A stretch of DNA of 64,000 bases from Sphaerosporella brunnea (lineage: Eukaryota; Ascomycota; Pezizomycetes; Pezizales; Pyronemataceae): assembly GCA_008704415.1 (NCBI GenBank), contig VXIS01000192.1, positions 27,332 through 91,331 of the forward strand, given 5' to 3'. Under the pieces are notes generated by a model. It saw only the letters and a program-made list of their open reading frames with translations, made no database searches and was not told where the DNA came from. The first letter of the stretch is position 1; each line of letters opens with the position of its first letter. This document shows positions 21,625 through 32,700 of this stretch, one piece after another. Made by a program: the position numbers and the translations under genes.

Positions 21625-22255
21625 AAGAATGCGAGGGGGGGTTTTTTTTTTGATAATATATCTCGTAGATCGTGTTGTTTCATTGCGAACAGTGGCAAGT
21701 TGATTTCGTAGAATAATGGCGCAATTTTTTCCCCCCATTGCGCGGTGTTTGTCTGTTTCTTCTCTCCTGTACCATAGGAGTATCGTGGCATGATTGCTTG
21801 CATCGTACTCTAGAAATCGCTCGTAGAAAGCATTATTATCTCTACGACTCCAGCTGCAGGCGGGGCCGCAGTGGAAGGTTGAATCGATAGATCGCAGTGT
21901 TTTGGTTGGTCCAGGCCCGTTGGGCTCAGCTGCTGTTGAGCGCTCTGCCGATCTGCGGGTTGTTTGCGGGAAGGGAACCTCGGCTGATTGATTGATTTGA
22001 TTCGATTATTTTTGGAGGAGGCGCCTGCTGCGTTCTCCTGTGCTGGCTGGGGGTGACGTGGGGACCCGCCATCCTGCGCCTCTCCATTTTTATTTTCTTC
22101 TCTCCGCCGCCGCTTGGATTCCTTCGCTTTTCAACGACAGACAGATCTACCCGACGACGGTGTCTCTGGATCTGGGGTTGATTAACTCCTTCGCTTCGCC
22201 TGCACCCGTAACCACGGAACGACCGTGAGCCGAAAGCTCCACCACCACCATCACG
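21625..22255. other. Intergenic region between CBR1 and the SLC25 gene
   Basis: 3' flank of CBR1, then a GC-rich promoter/leader for the carrier gene. Long open frames on the minus strand here (about 21926–22381) are compositionally poor and unsupported. No other feature was seen. Confidence 0.4.
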
Positions 22256-25054
22256 ATGGTGCGCTACAACAACGACCTCGACGAGTACGAGAGCCACTAC
22301 TACAGCAGCGTCGAAACGTCCGACAATGCTGGTGGTGGGCACGAGCGGCAGTAAGTGTTTTTTCCCCCTAACGGCCCTCATCTCCTGTCACTCCGACTGA
22401 AATTGTAATAAGCTCTCGCCGTGGCGGCAGCGGCAGCGGCGCGCGTTCGCACACATCGATGACGAGCGCGGAAGAGCACTTCTTCCGCAAAGAAGATCTT
22501 CCGACGGCGGGGCACGCGCTCAGCGGGGCGCTCAGCAGTGCGCTCGGAAACCTACTGATTTATCCCCTCAACACCGTTTCCACGCGATTAAAAGTCCAGC
22601 GGCACGCGATGGCGCTGCGGTTCGAGCGCGAGGAGATACTGCGGCGGAAGGGCGGCCAGAAGGAGAAGGAGAAGGAGAAGCGGAAGCACCGCGCGTCGTC
22701 GCCGTCAAGCTCCAGTAGCAGCAGCGATGATGAAGTCAAGGGCATCTTCAATGTCTCCAAGGGCGAGGAGCAGAGATATAAGATGTTCAAGACTGAGACC
22801 AAGGAAGGGACTGTTATCGAGACTTGGGAACATGAGTATGAGAGTAATGATGAGGAACTCTATGAGAGCCATTTTGATGCTTTCAGGAAGATCTATGAGA
22901 GGGAGGGTATTGCCGGGTTTTATCATGGTGCTGGTTGGGATACCGCGGGACATGTCGTCAACGGGTTTTGGTATTTTATGGCTTGTGAGTTTGCATGTCC
23001 CAGTGGTAGTGGTGGTGGTGCTGTTTTGAGGGGGAGTGCTGATGATGCGCGCAGACACTGCTCTCAGGAAACAGCGATTGTACATTCTTGGACATCGCAC
23101 CAAGACGGCATTGCCGGTGATGGAAGAACTCACCCTCGGCATTGCGGCAGCGGCGCTATCGGGACTTGCTTCAGCACCCTTTAGCAACATTGTCACTCGG
23201 AAGCAGACTCACGCCATTCTGTACCCTGGCGCCAAACACCCGAGTTTCGCTGACATCTTCCACGACATCATGCGTGAGAAGGGTATCACCGGGTTCTGGT
23301 CCGGATATGCGGCTTCGCTGTTGCTCACATTTAATCCCAGCATCACCTTCTTGCTGTATGAAGCTGTAAAGCCGCACGCTGTGCTGCACAAGGGCGCAGA
23401 CTTGGACAAGTTCGATATTTTCATGCTTGCCGCTGCGTGCAAAGCTGCAGCCACCACCTTGATGTACCCCTTGAACATCGTCAGGATTCGCTCACAGATG
23501 GAAGATGGCTCGGAAGAGTGGGAGGGTATGATTGAGGCCACGACCTCCACGAAGGGGATCCATATATCCAAGGGCAAACACCATAGTAAAGGATCGAGTT
23601 CGCAGTACAGGCGCACAATCCGACAGGCCAGTGGCATCGTTGAAATGATGTCGGAGATTGTGAAGCGTGAAGGCTTCGGTGCGCTCTATGTCGGCCTTGG
23701 GGGTACACTGTTCAAGGGATTCTTTACTCACGGTAATTATTGTCGACCTTCCTGGGGTTACTCTCACTGACAGCAATCTGTAGGCGTGAACATGATGATA
23801 AAAGAGCAAGTTCATCGTTTCGTCCTGAGACTGTACTTCTTCGTATTAGACGCCTACAACCACAGCGAGTACGGCTCCTTCCGGGAGAAGGTGCTCGGCG
23901 AGACGCTGCATGGGGCGAACAAAGTCAGCCATGCTGTAGAATCTGGCAGACGCAGAATCGACTCCGCGAAAGAGGGGGTACGCCATGTGGGGGAGGGCGT
24001 GCGGCATGTGGGAGAAGGGGTTCGCCACGCAGGCGAGAGAGTGTTAGAGAAGGTCCATCTCGGCCACAACAATCATAGCCACCATAATCACAGCCACAGC
24101 CAACACAGCCATCGGGACGAGCATAAGCATGAACACCGTGCTTCCTCACGCGAACGCATGATCGAAGGCCGCCGCGAAGAGGATCGTGTTCGCGGCTGGA
24201 CCGAGGAAGAGATGTTCGAAGAGCGCTTTGTAGCCCCTCGTGAGCGCGAACGGGAGCGTGATCGAGTTGAGCGCACCACTATCCGAGAGGAATACATCAC
24301 CACCGGCGGAGCCCCTAGGCGTAACGATGGCACGTTCCGTGACGAGCGTATCCGCGAGGAGCGCATCACAGGCTCGGGCGAGCGCGAGGCCTCATTTCGC
24401 GAAGACAGGATCCGCGAAGAACGCATTACCGGTGAACGCGAGGCCTCGCGTCATCGCCACGCCGCCGCCGCCGCCGCAGAACACAGCCGCACTGCCGTCA
24501 TCACAAAGACGCAGCAGCAACAACAGCAGAGCAAGATGAATCAATCCACGGCTGTCGCTCTCAGCACCGGCTCCCTTGTCGGCTCCCCTCCGGTGCCGCT
24601 GGCGAAGTCGATGGAGAAGGTTGCGGTGTGGCGCAACAAGGTGGCCGAGGAAACGGCTATGGCTGCTGCTGCCGCTGCGGCGGTGAACAATAATGATAAC
24701 GCCCGAGTGACGACTAAACACGACGTTTTCGAGGGACCGCACGGCGAGAGAATCGACCGCACAATCACCACGAGAGACACAACGATCGATCACCGCCGCC
24801 CCCCGCCAATCCATCGCCGCGTCATGGCGAGCAGGGACCACTCGCAGGCTAGCGGCCAGACTTACCGCAGCGCAGCGGGGAACACGGGCCGCACATCGTT
24901 GATGGTGCACCCGCCGTCGTCGGTGCGGGACCGCATCATCGGCCAGCGAGAGGATTGGGCCGATGACTCGCGTAGAAGGATGATGGGTGGTGGGGATGTC
25001 GGGGTCAATGGTGAGGTCAGGAGGAGTATTGAGGGGAAGTCTTCGTGGAAATAG
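22256..25054 (+). CDS. SLC25-type carrier with long hydrophilic C-terminal extension
   Basis: Exons 22256–22350, 22413–22984, 23055–23732 and 23784–25054 (GT-AG, in frame) give 871 residues. Three carrier repeats are visible by their signature: PLNTVSTRLK near residue 83, PFSNIVTRKQ near 264 and PLNIVRIRSQ near 360. The first repeat carries a ~90-residue insert with a Lys/Glu run and Ser tract. The overall look (KEKGITGFWSGYAASLLLTFNPSITFLLYE) is closest to peroxisomal PMP47/Ant1-type nucleotide carriers, but a mitochondrial carrier cannot be excluded. From about residue 466 the protein continues for ~400 hydrophilic residues. These comprise three GVRHVGE/GVRHAGE repeats, a His-rich block (HNHSHSQHSH), two copies of an RxxRIREERITG unit, poly-Ala and poly-Gln tracts, and an Arg-rich end. 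The extension lies in the same uninterrupted last exon as the final carrier helix, so it is not an annotation fusion. Confidence 0.82.
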
Positions 25055-25432
25055 CCTCCCCCCCCCCCCCCACTTTTCCTTTTGATTTTGTTGCATTTTT
25101 GGGATCTTTTCTTTGGGATGTAGTAATTGATGGTCGGGTTGTGGGTTGTGTTGCAGGTTGCGAGGATACCATTTTGTTGCGCGAGATTTTGGCAAAAATG
25201 AATGCTTTTTGTATACCTAGGTAGGTACTCTAGTATAAGCAATGACTTTACTTCCCATGTTGTTTTTGTTGGGAGTTGGAATGAACATCCATTCAAGTGC
25301 TGCACTGTGAAGTTGTTTAACTTTGCTTCCAGAGAAAACACCATTATGAGCTGCAGTGGTGGTGGTGGTGGTGGTGGTGGTGGTGGTGGTGGTGGTGGTG
25401 GTGGTGGTGGTGGTGGTATGTAGCATCCGATG
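25055..25432. other. 3' flank of the carrier gene with microsatellite
   Basis: A run of C just after the stop, then a (GGT)n tract at about 25356–25418 (roughly 20 units). Nothing coding was recognised. Confidence 0.6.
25356..25418. repeat. (GGT)n microsatellite
   Basis: About 20 uninterrupted GGT triplets immediately before the first LINE 3' end of the array. It would encode poly-Gly or poly-Thr in the two strands but lies outside any supported gene. Confidence 0.95.
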
Positions 25433-25590
25433 ATTTTTTGTTTTAATCACATTGTATTCGGCTGCTTGCGGCCATGACATATGTAAGAGAAGAGACTATG
25501 CTACACCTTAGGCCTAAGCCTACTGTTGGTGCCTGTGGCCCTTCTAAGGAAAAGCGGCAAAGGAAAGAGGAATGTGAAAGAGTGAATCGA
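25433..25590 (-). mobile_element. LINE 3' end, copy B1
   Basis: Begins with TTTTTTGTTTTAATCACATTG, the complement of the LINE tail, followed by CGGCTGCTTGCGGCCATGAC and about 100 bp of 3' untranslated sequence. It shares CTACACCTTAGG…CCTACTGTTGGTGCCTG with copy B3. The 5' boundary is approximate. Confidence 0.75.
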
Positions 25591-25737
25591 AAACCCAAGG
25601 CCTCTTCCAACCCTTCAGTGAAAGTAGTCCTTATACCGACTTGACGTGCTCCCTCCCCAACCTACCCACTACCATGTGCATTCCTCCGTCCGATGAACGC
25701 CATGCAGCAGTTACTTCAGCAAAATACTCTAGAGTAG

Positions 25738-25862
25738 ATTTTTTTTTTTTGTTTTAATATTGTATTAGGCCGCTTGCGGCCATGACATATATACGGGTGG
25801 AAGCAATGCTACCCCTCCTACTGTGGGGCCTGCGCTTCCAAAGGAAAAGTGACCAAGGATTG
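25738..25862 (-). mobile_element. LINE 3' end, copy B2
   Basis: A T-run, then GTTTTAATATTGTATTAGGC and CGCTTGCGGCCATGACATAT, a short fragment of the same 3' end in the same orientation as B1. It ends directly against copy B3. Confidence 0.75.
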
Positions 25863-26394
25863 TTTTAATTGTTTTAATCATATTGTATTCGGCCGCTTGC
25901 GGCCATGACATATATAGAAGAGAAGAGACGATGCTACACCTTAGGTCGGAGCCTACTGTTGGTGCCTGCGGCCCTTCTAAGGAAATAGAGACAAGGAAAT
26001 CGCACCGAGTGTGTATGAGTCGCACCAAGGAGATCCGTAATAAGGGGAGAGCACTTAGGGAAAGGACAAAGGAGAGACCATTTCAATACATCATGCAGCC
26101 CCGCTGGGCCATGTCGCCACTTTGGTAGAGCCTAGGAAATCCAACACCGCTTCCGTGCACCTATCGTCGGCCAGCAGCGCAGTGGTCGTTGCTGTTGGCC
26201 ATCGCTTTTGTCCACCGTCCTTCGTCGCCTCCTTCACTGCCTTCCAGAGGACTCTCTGCTCCTTCTTCCACCTCTTGCAGAATTTGAAAAGGTGGTCTCG
26301 GAAAGTGACCAAGGAGAATCGCACTAGATATAAATGCACACTAAGGAAACTCGTGACCAAAAAAACATAAGGAAGGAGAGAGTCAGGAAACAAT
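25863..26394 (-). mobile_element. LINE 3' end, copy B3, with ORF2 C-terminal fragment
   Basis: The conserved tail (TTTTAATCATATTGTATTCGG and CGCTTGCGGCCATGAC) is followed on the minus strand by a readable ORF2 end: RDHLFKFCKRWKKEQRVLWKAVKEATKDGGQKRWP … CTEAVLDFLGSTKVATWP, stopping near 26091. Here the Trp that is a stop in copy A is intact. The homology stops at RDHLFK (about 26300), where 3'-untranslated-like sequence of the next copy begins. Confidence 0.8.
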
Positions 26395-26640
26395 TTTTAG
26401 GCCTTAACCGGCCGGCCACATTCCAACTTTGGTGCTGTCTAGGAAAGCCATCACCGCCTCCGTACAGCGTTCGTCAGACAACAGGACCTTAATGGATGTA
26501 TTTGTCCTCCATGTCTTTTGCCAGTCCGTTGTAGCAGCCTCTACGGCCTTCCACAACACGGCCTGCCTGCTCTTTGCCCCAACGAACGCAGAACTTAAAC
26601 AGGTGTTCACTTGTCTGGACTGGTTTGCCTGAGCAGACTC
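26395..26640 (-). mobile_element. LINE ORF2 C-terminal fragment, copy B4
   Basis: The minus frame reads QAVLWKAVEAATTDWQKTW … LLSDERCTEAVMAFLDSTKVGMWP and ends near 26404, clearly a diverged relative of B3. Its 3' untranslated part is probably the stretch 26300–26400. It has no own tail sequence, suggesting deletion or recombination with B3. Confidence 0.7.
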
Positions 26641-26783
26641 TAGAGTAGAATGGGCAATTATTTTATGTAGTTAGACCTAGATCGCATTCTTCGACATCAC
26701 AATATGACCGAGCGTGAAGAAAACAGTTCATTATCTCTAACACTATGAATCCCGGACCGCAACAAAAGACAAAACAATCCTTT

Positions 26784-29700
26784 TTACGCCCCGGCCTCAA
26801 CACTCTCCACGAACCACTGTCTCAACGCCCCAGCGAGGACACTGGGCAACTCCCTAACATCGCTAACGACGAGATAATACCCGAATGGGAAGGAGTCGAG
26901 GTACCTCTCGCTCCGGATCTCTCCATCCACAAACTGTATGCGATTGAGTTGGAGGATAGAGTTCTCGCGGACGCTATCGACGACAACGAAGACGATCATG
27001 ACGCGCTGCTCCTGGGCACGCCTGACGAGGCGCCGCAGTGTGTCGTGCTCCTCGCAGACGCCATCGGAAATGATGATCTCCAACTGCCACAGCTCCGTGG
27101 GGGAGGCGGCGGCCTGTGAGCGTGCGGTCGAAAACAGGGACAGCGAAGTCTCGACGAGACGGCGGATGTCGGTTTTTTGCTGCGCAAAAGTGAAACGGGA
27201 GAAGGCTTCTACTCCAGAGTCCGAGGTGAAGGGCTTGTCGAATGGGTGCACCACGTGTGTGTGCTCTCCGAACGAGAGCACTGAGATCTGGCCGACCTCC
27301 AGCGAAGACAGCGCTTTAGCGACTAGGGCTACGGTTTCCAGCGCCAAATCCGACGACGCACCCTCGGCCATCGATTTAGAGTCATCGACCGCGAGGATGA
27401 CCTGGTACTGCCGTTTGCTGGGCTTTGCACGGCGCATCCAGATCTTGTCCTTCTTGTACGAGGAGGCGATGTACGGGATGATCCGACGCATGTTGAGTCG
27501 TTTTCCGGTGCGGAAGTCGCCGCGCATTTTCGTGGCCTGAGTAGGCTCAAGGATCAGACGGAGCTGCTCGCAGAGTCCGGCAGAGAGAGTTCGAGTGGCA
27601 GATTCGTAGCGTTGCCAGAGCTCGCGGGCTTCTGAGTGAGGTCTGCTGAGGAGAGCGTCGGAGGGAGCAACAATCTCAGCGTCAAGGTCAACTGGCTCTT
27701 CCGCGGCGTCATCGATTTCCATCTTGTCTTCACTTTGAGCCTGGCGTTCGCGATGGGAGCCGTCCATGCGCTCTCCTATCATGGCACCCGCTCGAGAAGC
27801 CTGGTCTTCGGTCTCTTCACCTGCCTTGGCGCCATCATGCTCGATCGGTTCGGCTGGCTTTTCGGCCTCAGCCTTTTTGGCCTCGTCGTCGTCCTCAAAG
27901 GCCTCCTGGAGCTCTTTGACGCCCGAATCGATTGCCATGGAGTCGTCCAGACCATGAGCTTGTTCTTCCGTGGCTGCTCCGAGGGCCTGAGTGTCTGCCT
28001 CAGTCTCCTCGTTAGGAAGATGCTCGAACTCTGGATCGGCAATTTCCTATAAATCGTCAGCATGTCATTGATCGTAACTCTGTGAATTAATATCTCTCAC
28101 CATATTATCAAGCTGAGGCCGGTCTTTATCCTCCTCGCTGGCATCCAGAATTTGCTTCCGCTGGCGATGCCACATTTCAAGGATATCTCCAACCTTTCGG
28201 AACGACTGCTCCTCTTCGGATGGCTCCTCCTGAGGCTTCTGCTGCTCCTGTGCAGGATCGGTGTCCAGTGCCGAAGCCGCACCAACCTCCTGGTTCTGCG
28301 TTGTGGACTCGTTCGTTTCGGTTCCCTGGCCTTGCTGAGGATCATCGGTTTTGGACTCTTCGCCGCTCTCCTGCTGCGCAAAAGCCTGATCAGCCTTTTC
28401 CTGGTTATCAGAGCCACCCTGGACACCCTGGAGCTCGCTGGGAGCGGTCTCATCTGATTCTTTGGCGGTGTCCTCTGGTTTCTGCGTAAGCATGTTGTCG
28501 TCCTGGTCCTCGGGCTTGGGCTCCTCCGGATTTTCGGCATCGTCTTGCGCACCATCGCCCTGCTCTTCGCCCATGTCCTCATCCTCATCCTCTCCTATCT
28601 TCTCCTCTGGCGCACCGAGTTCTGGTTCCTCGGGTGCATCAAGCTCGGGGTACTTCTCTTCCTCGCCCTTGCCTTCGTCCTTCTCGGGTTCGTTGTCGGG
28701 TAGGTCGTCAAGTGCATCTTCCATATCCTCATCGCCACCGTCTTTCTCATCCTCACTCTCCCCGTCTCCGTCGAGCTGCATCTCCTCTGGCAGATCAAGT
28801 GTGTCAACCTCTGGCACATGCTCATCCATCCCCTCTGTCTCCTGCTGGCGCACGTCATCTTCCTGTTCCGCGCCGCCCTCGTCCTCACTTCCGTCTTCGT
28901 CCTCTTCACCTTGATCACCCTGCTCCCCTGTCTCCCCCTGCTTCTGTTTTTGCTCCTCCTCTTTCTTCGCCTCCAACTCATCACTCTTGTTCTGCTTTCC
29001 CTTCCCAGTGTCACCCTCCTTTTCTTTATCGTCGTCATCCGCTTTCTCATCCCACATCTTCTCATCTACTGCCGTGGGATCCAGATCATCCACGTCTCCT
29101 GTCTCCTCCTCCATGTCTTCGTCCTCGCCTTCCTCATCATTCTCCTTCTCCTCATCACCCTCCTTCTGCTCCTTATCTCCCATTTCACCCTCCATTCCCT
29201 CCTCACCCATATCCACAGCATCCTCCTCATCTTCGATCTCCTTCTCGCGTTGCTCTTTATCCTTCTCCTGAGCTAGCTCCGAAATATCCTCGTCATCCTT
29301 GATGTCCTTGCTGATATCCTCCGCGCCCTCTCCCTCTCCAAGCCCCGTTCCAGCCTCCAGCTTGCCATCGCTCTGGCCCCCCTGATCTCCCTGCTCCGCT
29401 GGCTCGCAGAAGCCCTTCGCCAACAGCGTCGCGGCGGTAGTGCAGAGCACATAGCTCGCCTTTGAAAGTGCGCGGTGGGCGGTAGCAACTTGCTGCAGCG
29501 CGCGCTGGCAGGTGTTGACATACTCCTGGACGACAGGAAGATAAGACGCAAACACAGCCTTGACGCCCCTGAATTCCGGCTGCAGCTGCGACGCCTGCGT
29601 TATCACGCCCGACATCTTATGCGTCACGCTGCGCATATAGAGAGCCTTGAGACTAGATGCAGCCGCGAATTGGTAAGTGAGCAGCCAGCCAGCATCGGAA

Positions 29701-32700
29701 GCCGCGTTCGGGTAGGCCGCCTGCGCTTCCTTGAGTTTTTGCAGGGAGACAAAGATCGAGTCAGAAAGTGTCTGCAGGGACTCATCGAGTTCCTGCACCG
29801 TAGCCGTAGCAGTAGCAGTAGATTGGCCCAGCGGCAATGACGCGGCGGTGGAAACCCACCCCAGCAGCGGCGCAAAGGCGTAGCGGATTTCAGCATGCTG
29901 CGAAAGCAGCCCCGTAACCCGGGTCTGGATATCATCCAGGAATGCCACCGCCTCTTCCACGAGGATCTTGGTGGACCCTTTCCAGATGCAACCGTGCACC
30001 AATTTTTCCTGTCCCAGCTTGCCAGCGAGTTCCGTGGCGCGTTGCGTCCATTCCGTGAGCGCCCGCTCCAGCACCGGCTCCACTGCCGCAGCTTCAAACT
30101 CCGCACGAACCCGCAGCAGATCCATGGTGAATTCCAAAAGCTTCGGTAGCCAGCGTAGCTTCCTGAGTGCGTCTGCAAAGCTTGCGGGTGCCGCGCGATG
30201 CAAAGGAGCCGTCGGTTCAGTCACATCCGCCAGTTCTCGGTACTCCTCCATGCAGCGGTGTGTCTTCTCCAGATCCTGCAGAGCGGACGATAATGAAGCG
30301 CGCTGTTGCAAGTTGATAGAAAGCAAGTGCTCCATGAAGCCTGTAACCCTGGCCGTATCGTTCCCTTGCAAATCCGGCGAAGTCTCCTTGATGCCACGCA
30401 CCTTCATCAGTGCCTCGAGGACCCTAACAAAGTAGTGCTGGACACCATCCACATTTACGACTCCCGTAGCAGCAGCAGCATCCAAAGAAGCAGCGGAAGC
30501 GATGATGCGTTCCAGACTGTCCTGCTTCTGCAGCTGCGCCCGACTAAGGTTAGATTTGAGGCCCATTTGCCGCAGCTCCTTGAGAGCATCCGTAAAAGCT
30601 TTGCGTTTGCGTGTCTTGAGGTGCTTGACGACGTCTTTGACATCCGCACTCAATGTGGCCGGGGTTTCTGCCTGCAATTCTTTGACTGTGGTAATGATGG
30701 AGGTAGAGAAGCGCTCCAGGAAGTGAGCAACGTCTAGTTTGCTCTCTGGGACCTTTGAGACGCGCTGCATCATTCCCAATGCACCGGGGAGATCGCGGAG
30801 ACGCGGGGGACGCGCTTCCCAGGCTTTGACATTGTCCTCGTAGACTTTCTGGACGAGGGCTGTGTCGATGTCTGTCTTGCCTAGGGAGACTGCGGCACTA
30901 GACACAGCAGCTTTATCTTCGTTCGACATGCCGGCGGAAATAACACCCATGGCGGAAGTGTTCAGCAACTGACGATACTTGCGTACTACCTTGTACAGCT
31001 TGTGATGGGAGCGCTTAGCACTCTCACGGAGGGCAACAATGTTGGTGTCCTTCCAGCTAGCGAGCAGAACCACATCCGCAACAGCCTTCTCGACCGTTTT
31101 CCGTTCCCTCTTGAGGGCCTCCTTCGCTGCGGACTCGTACTGCGCATAGTAAAGAATGAACGCGCGCAGCGAGTCGCGCACGAGTTCCATCTCAACAAAG
31201 TCCACGCAGAGGCGAGAAACATGCAGCTCAAACACGCGGATCAGTTGCAGGCGGTGCGGGAACTGTCCCAACGAGGAGGAAGTGACAAATTCGACCAGAC
31301 TGGCCACAAGCTGCTGCACATGTTTCTTCAGGTCCTCGGCGAGCAGTTCCAGCGGGTTGGCGATGACGCTCTCGTACACGAAGAACCACCACGACAGTGC
31401 AAGCTCCTTCTGCTTCTCGTCCTCCAAATCGAACAAGCGCGGCCATGTGGTCAGCTCTAGCCTGCGCCAGCTGATTATCAGCTGTGTCAGAGCATCGTAG
31501 TGTTCAGCTGCCGAATACTCGCGGCTGGCAACGCTCTGCCATTCATTCAGGATGCTATGAATTTTCTCCACCTTGGACAGGAATTTCGCCACCGGTGTCG
31601 CAGCAGGGAACAAGAATAGGCCCTGGCAGGCCTCGACGGCATCCTGAAGGGTCACGTTTTCGGGCCACATCTCCAGCAGTCCGGACATACGCTTATGGAT
31701 CTTCTTGACGATGGAGACCACATGGTGCGCTTGGGCGAGGTTCTCGTCGTTGTAGAAGTCATATTTCTTGGTCAGGTTCTGCGCACCGCTGACCCAGGAT
31801 GTAGTGTCTTTGAGGGACAGGAAGATGGCCGGCAAGAACTCTTCGATCTTTTCGGGGGAGAACGTGGACGTGTTGTCACCGGCTGCTTTCATCCACACGG
31901 ATGCACCCTCGCGGATCAGAACAGAGAGACTGTCGGTGGAGGCAGTCAACAGAGCACTCTGAACCTGGGCCAGGCGTATAGCTGTCTGCTTGTGATCTGA
32001 TAGTTTGGGTTCCTTGTTCTCTTCGGCCGTATCATCGCCCTGATAGTCTGGAAACATCTGCTTGAACTCCTGCTCATCGTGATCTTCGGTTTCGCCGCGG
32101 TACTGGTAAGTACGGCTTTCGGCGATAGCCTTCTCCTTCTCCTCCTCGGTCTCCGCTTTCCACTTCTTGAACAGCCGCTGGAAGATGGAATGGATCTTCT
32201 CTCTAGTGGATGAATCCAGGTTCTCGTATCCCTCAGTCGTGCTACGGGCAGCATACTGGCGCAGCCAGAGCATTTGTGCTTCTTGCTCCACCTTGGGCGG
32301 CATCTGCGGCAGCTCAGCAGCGCTTTCATGTGGAGCCAGGAAAGATTTTGTGCCCTCGGCACCCAAGGATGTCTCTGGGGTCATTGCAGCAAGCGACAAG
32401 CCAAGCTTGAGGTAGTAAAGGAATCCAACCACAGGATCAGTCATATCCTTGTACACGGGATGGCCCATTTCGAGTCTCTCCACGAGCTGCGAAAGGTTTG
32501 TCTGGAACAGAGCCGCCTGCTGCTCATAGTTCTCGGAGCGCCGCAGGATCGAGTCGAGGAGGCGATGGTGCGGTTCGCTGTCCACGACTACGCGAAGGAC
32601 GTTGGACAGGTCGCCTTGCAGGCTAGACATCTCGGATTTCACGGGTCGAGCAATCAACGAGTTCGGCGGTTCCTCACCCAGGCCAATCAGGCGATTTTGA

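Noticed and set aside
25356..25418. Poly-Gly/Thr protein segment
   Set aside because: A (GGT)n microsatellite outside any gene.
28818..29302. Long plus-strand frames antisense to MDN1
   Set aside because: They are the reverse reading of the Glu/Asp-rich tract of midasin; composition (Leu/Ser/His/Pro runs) follows from that and no domain is visible.
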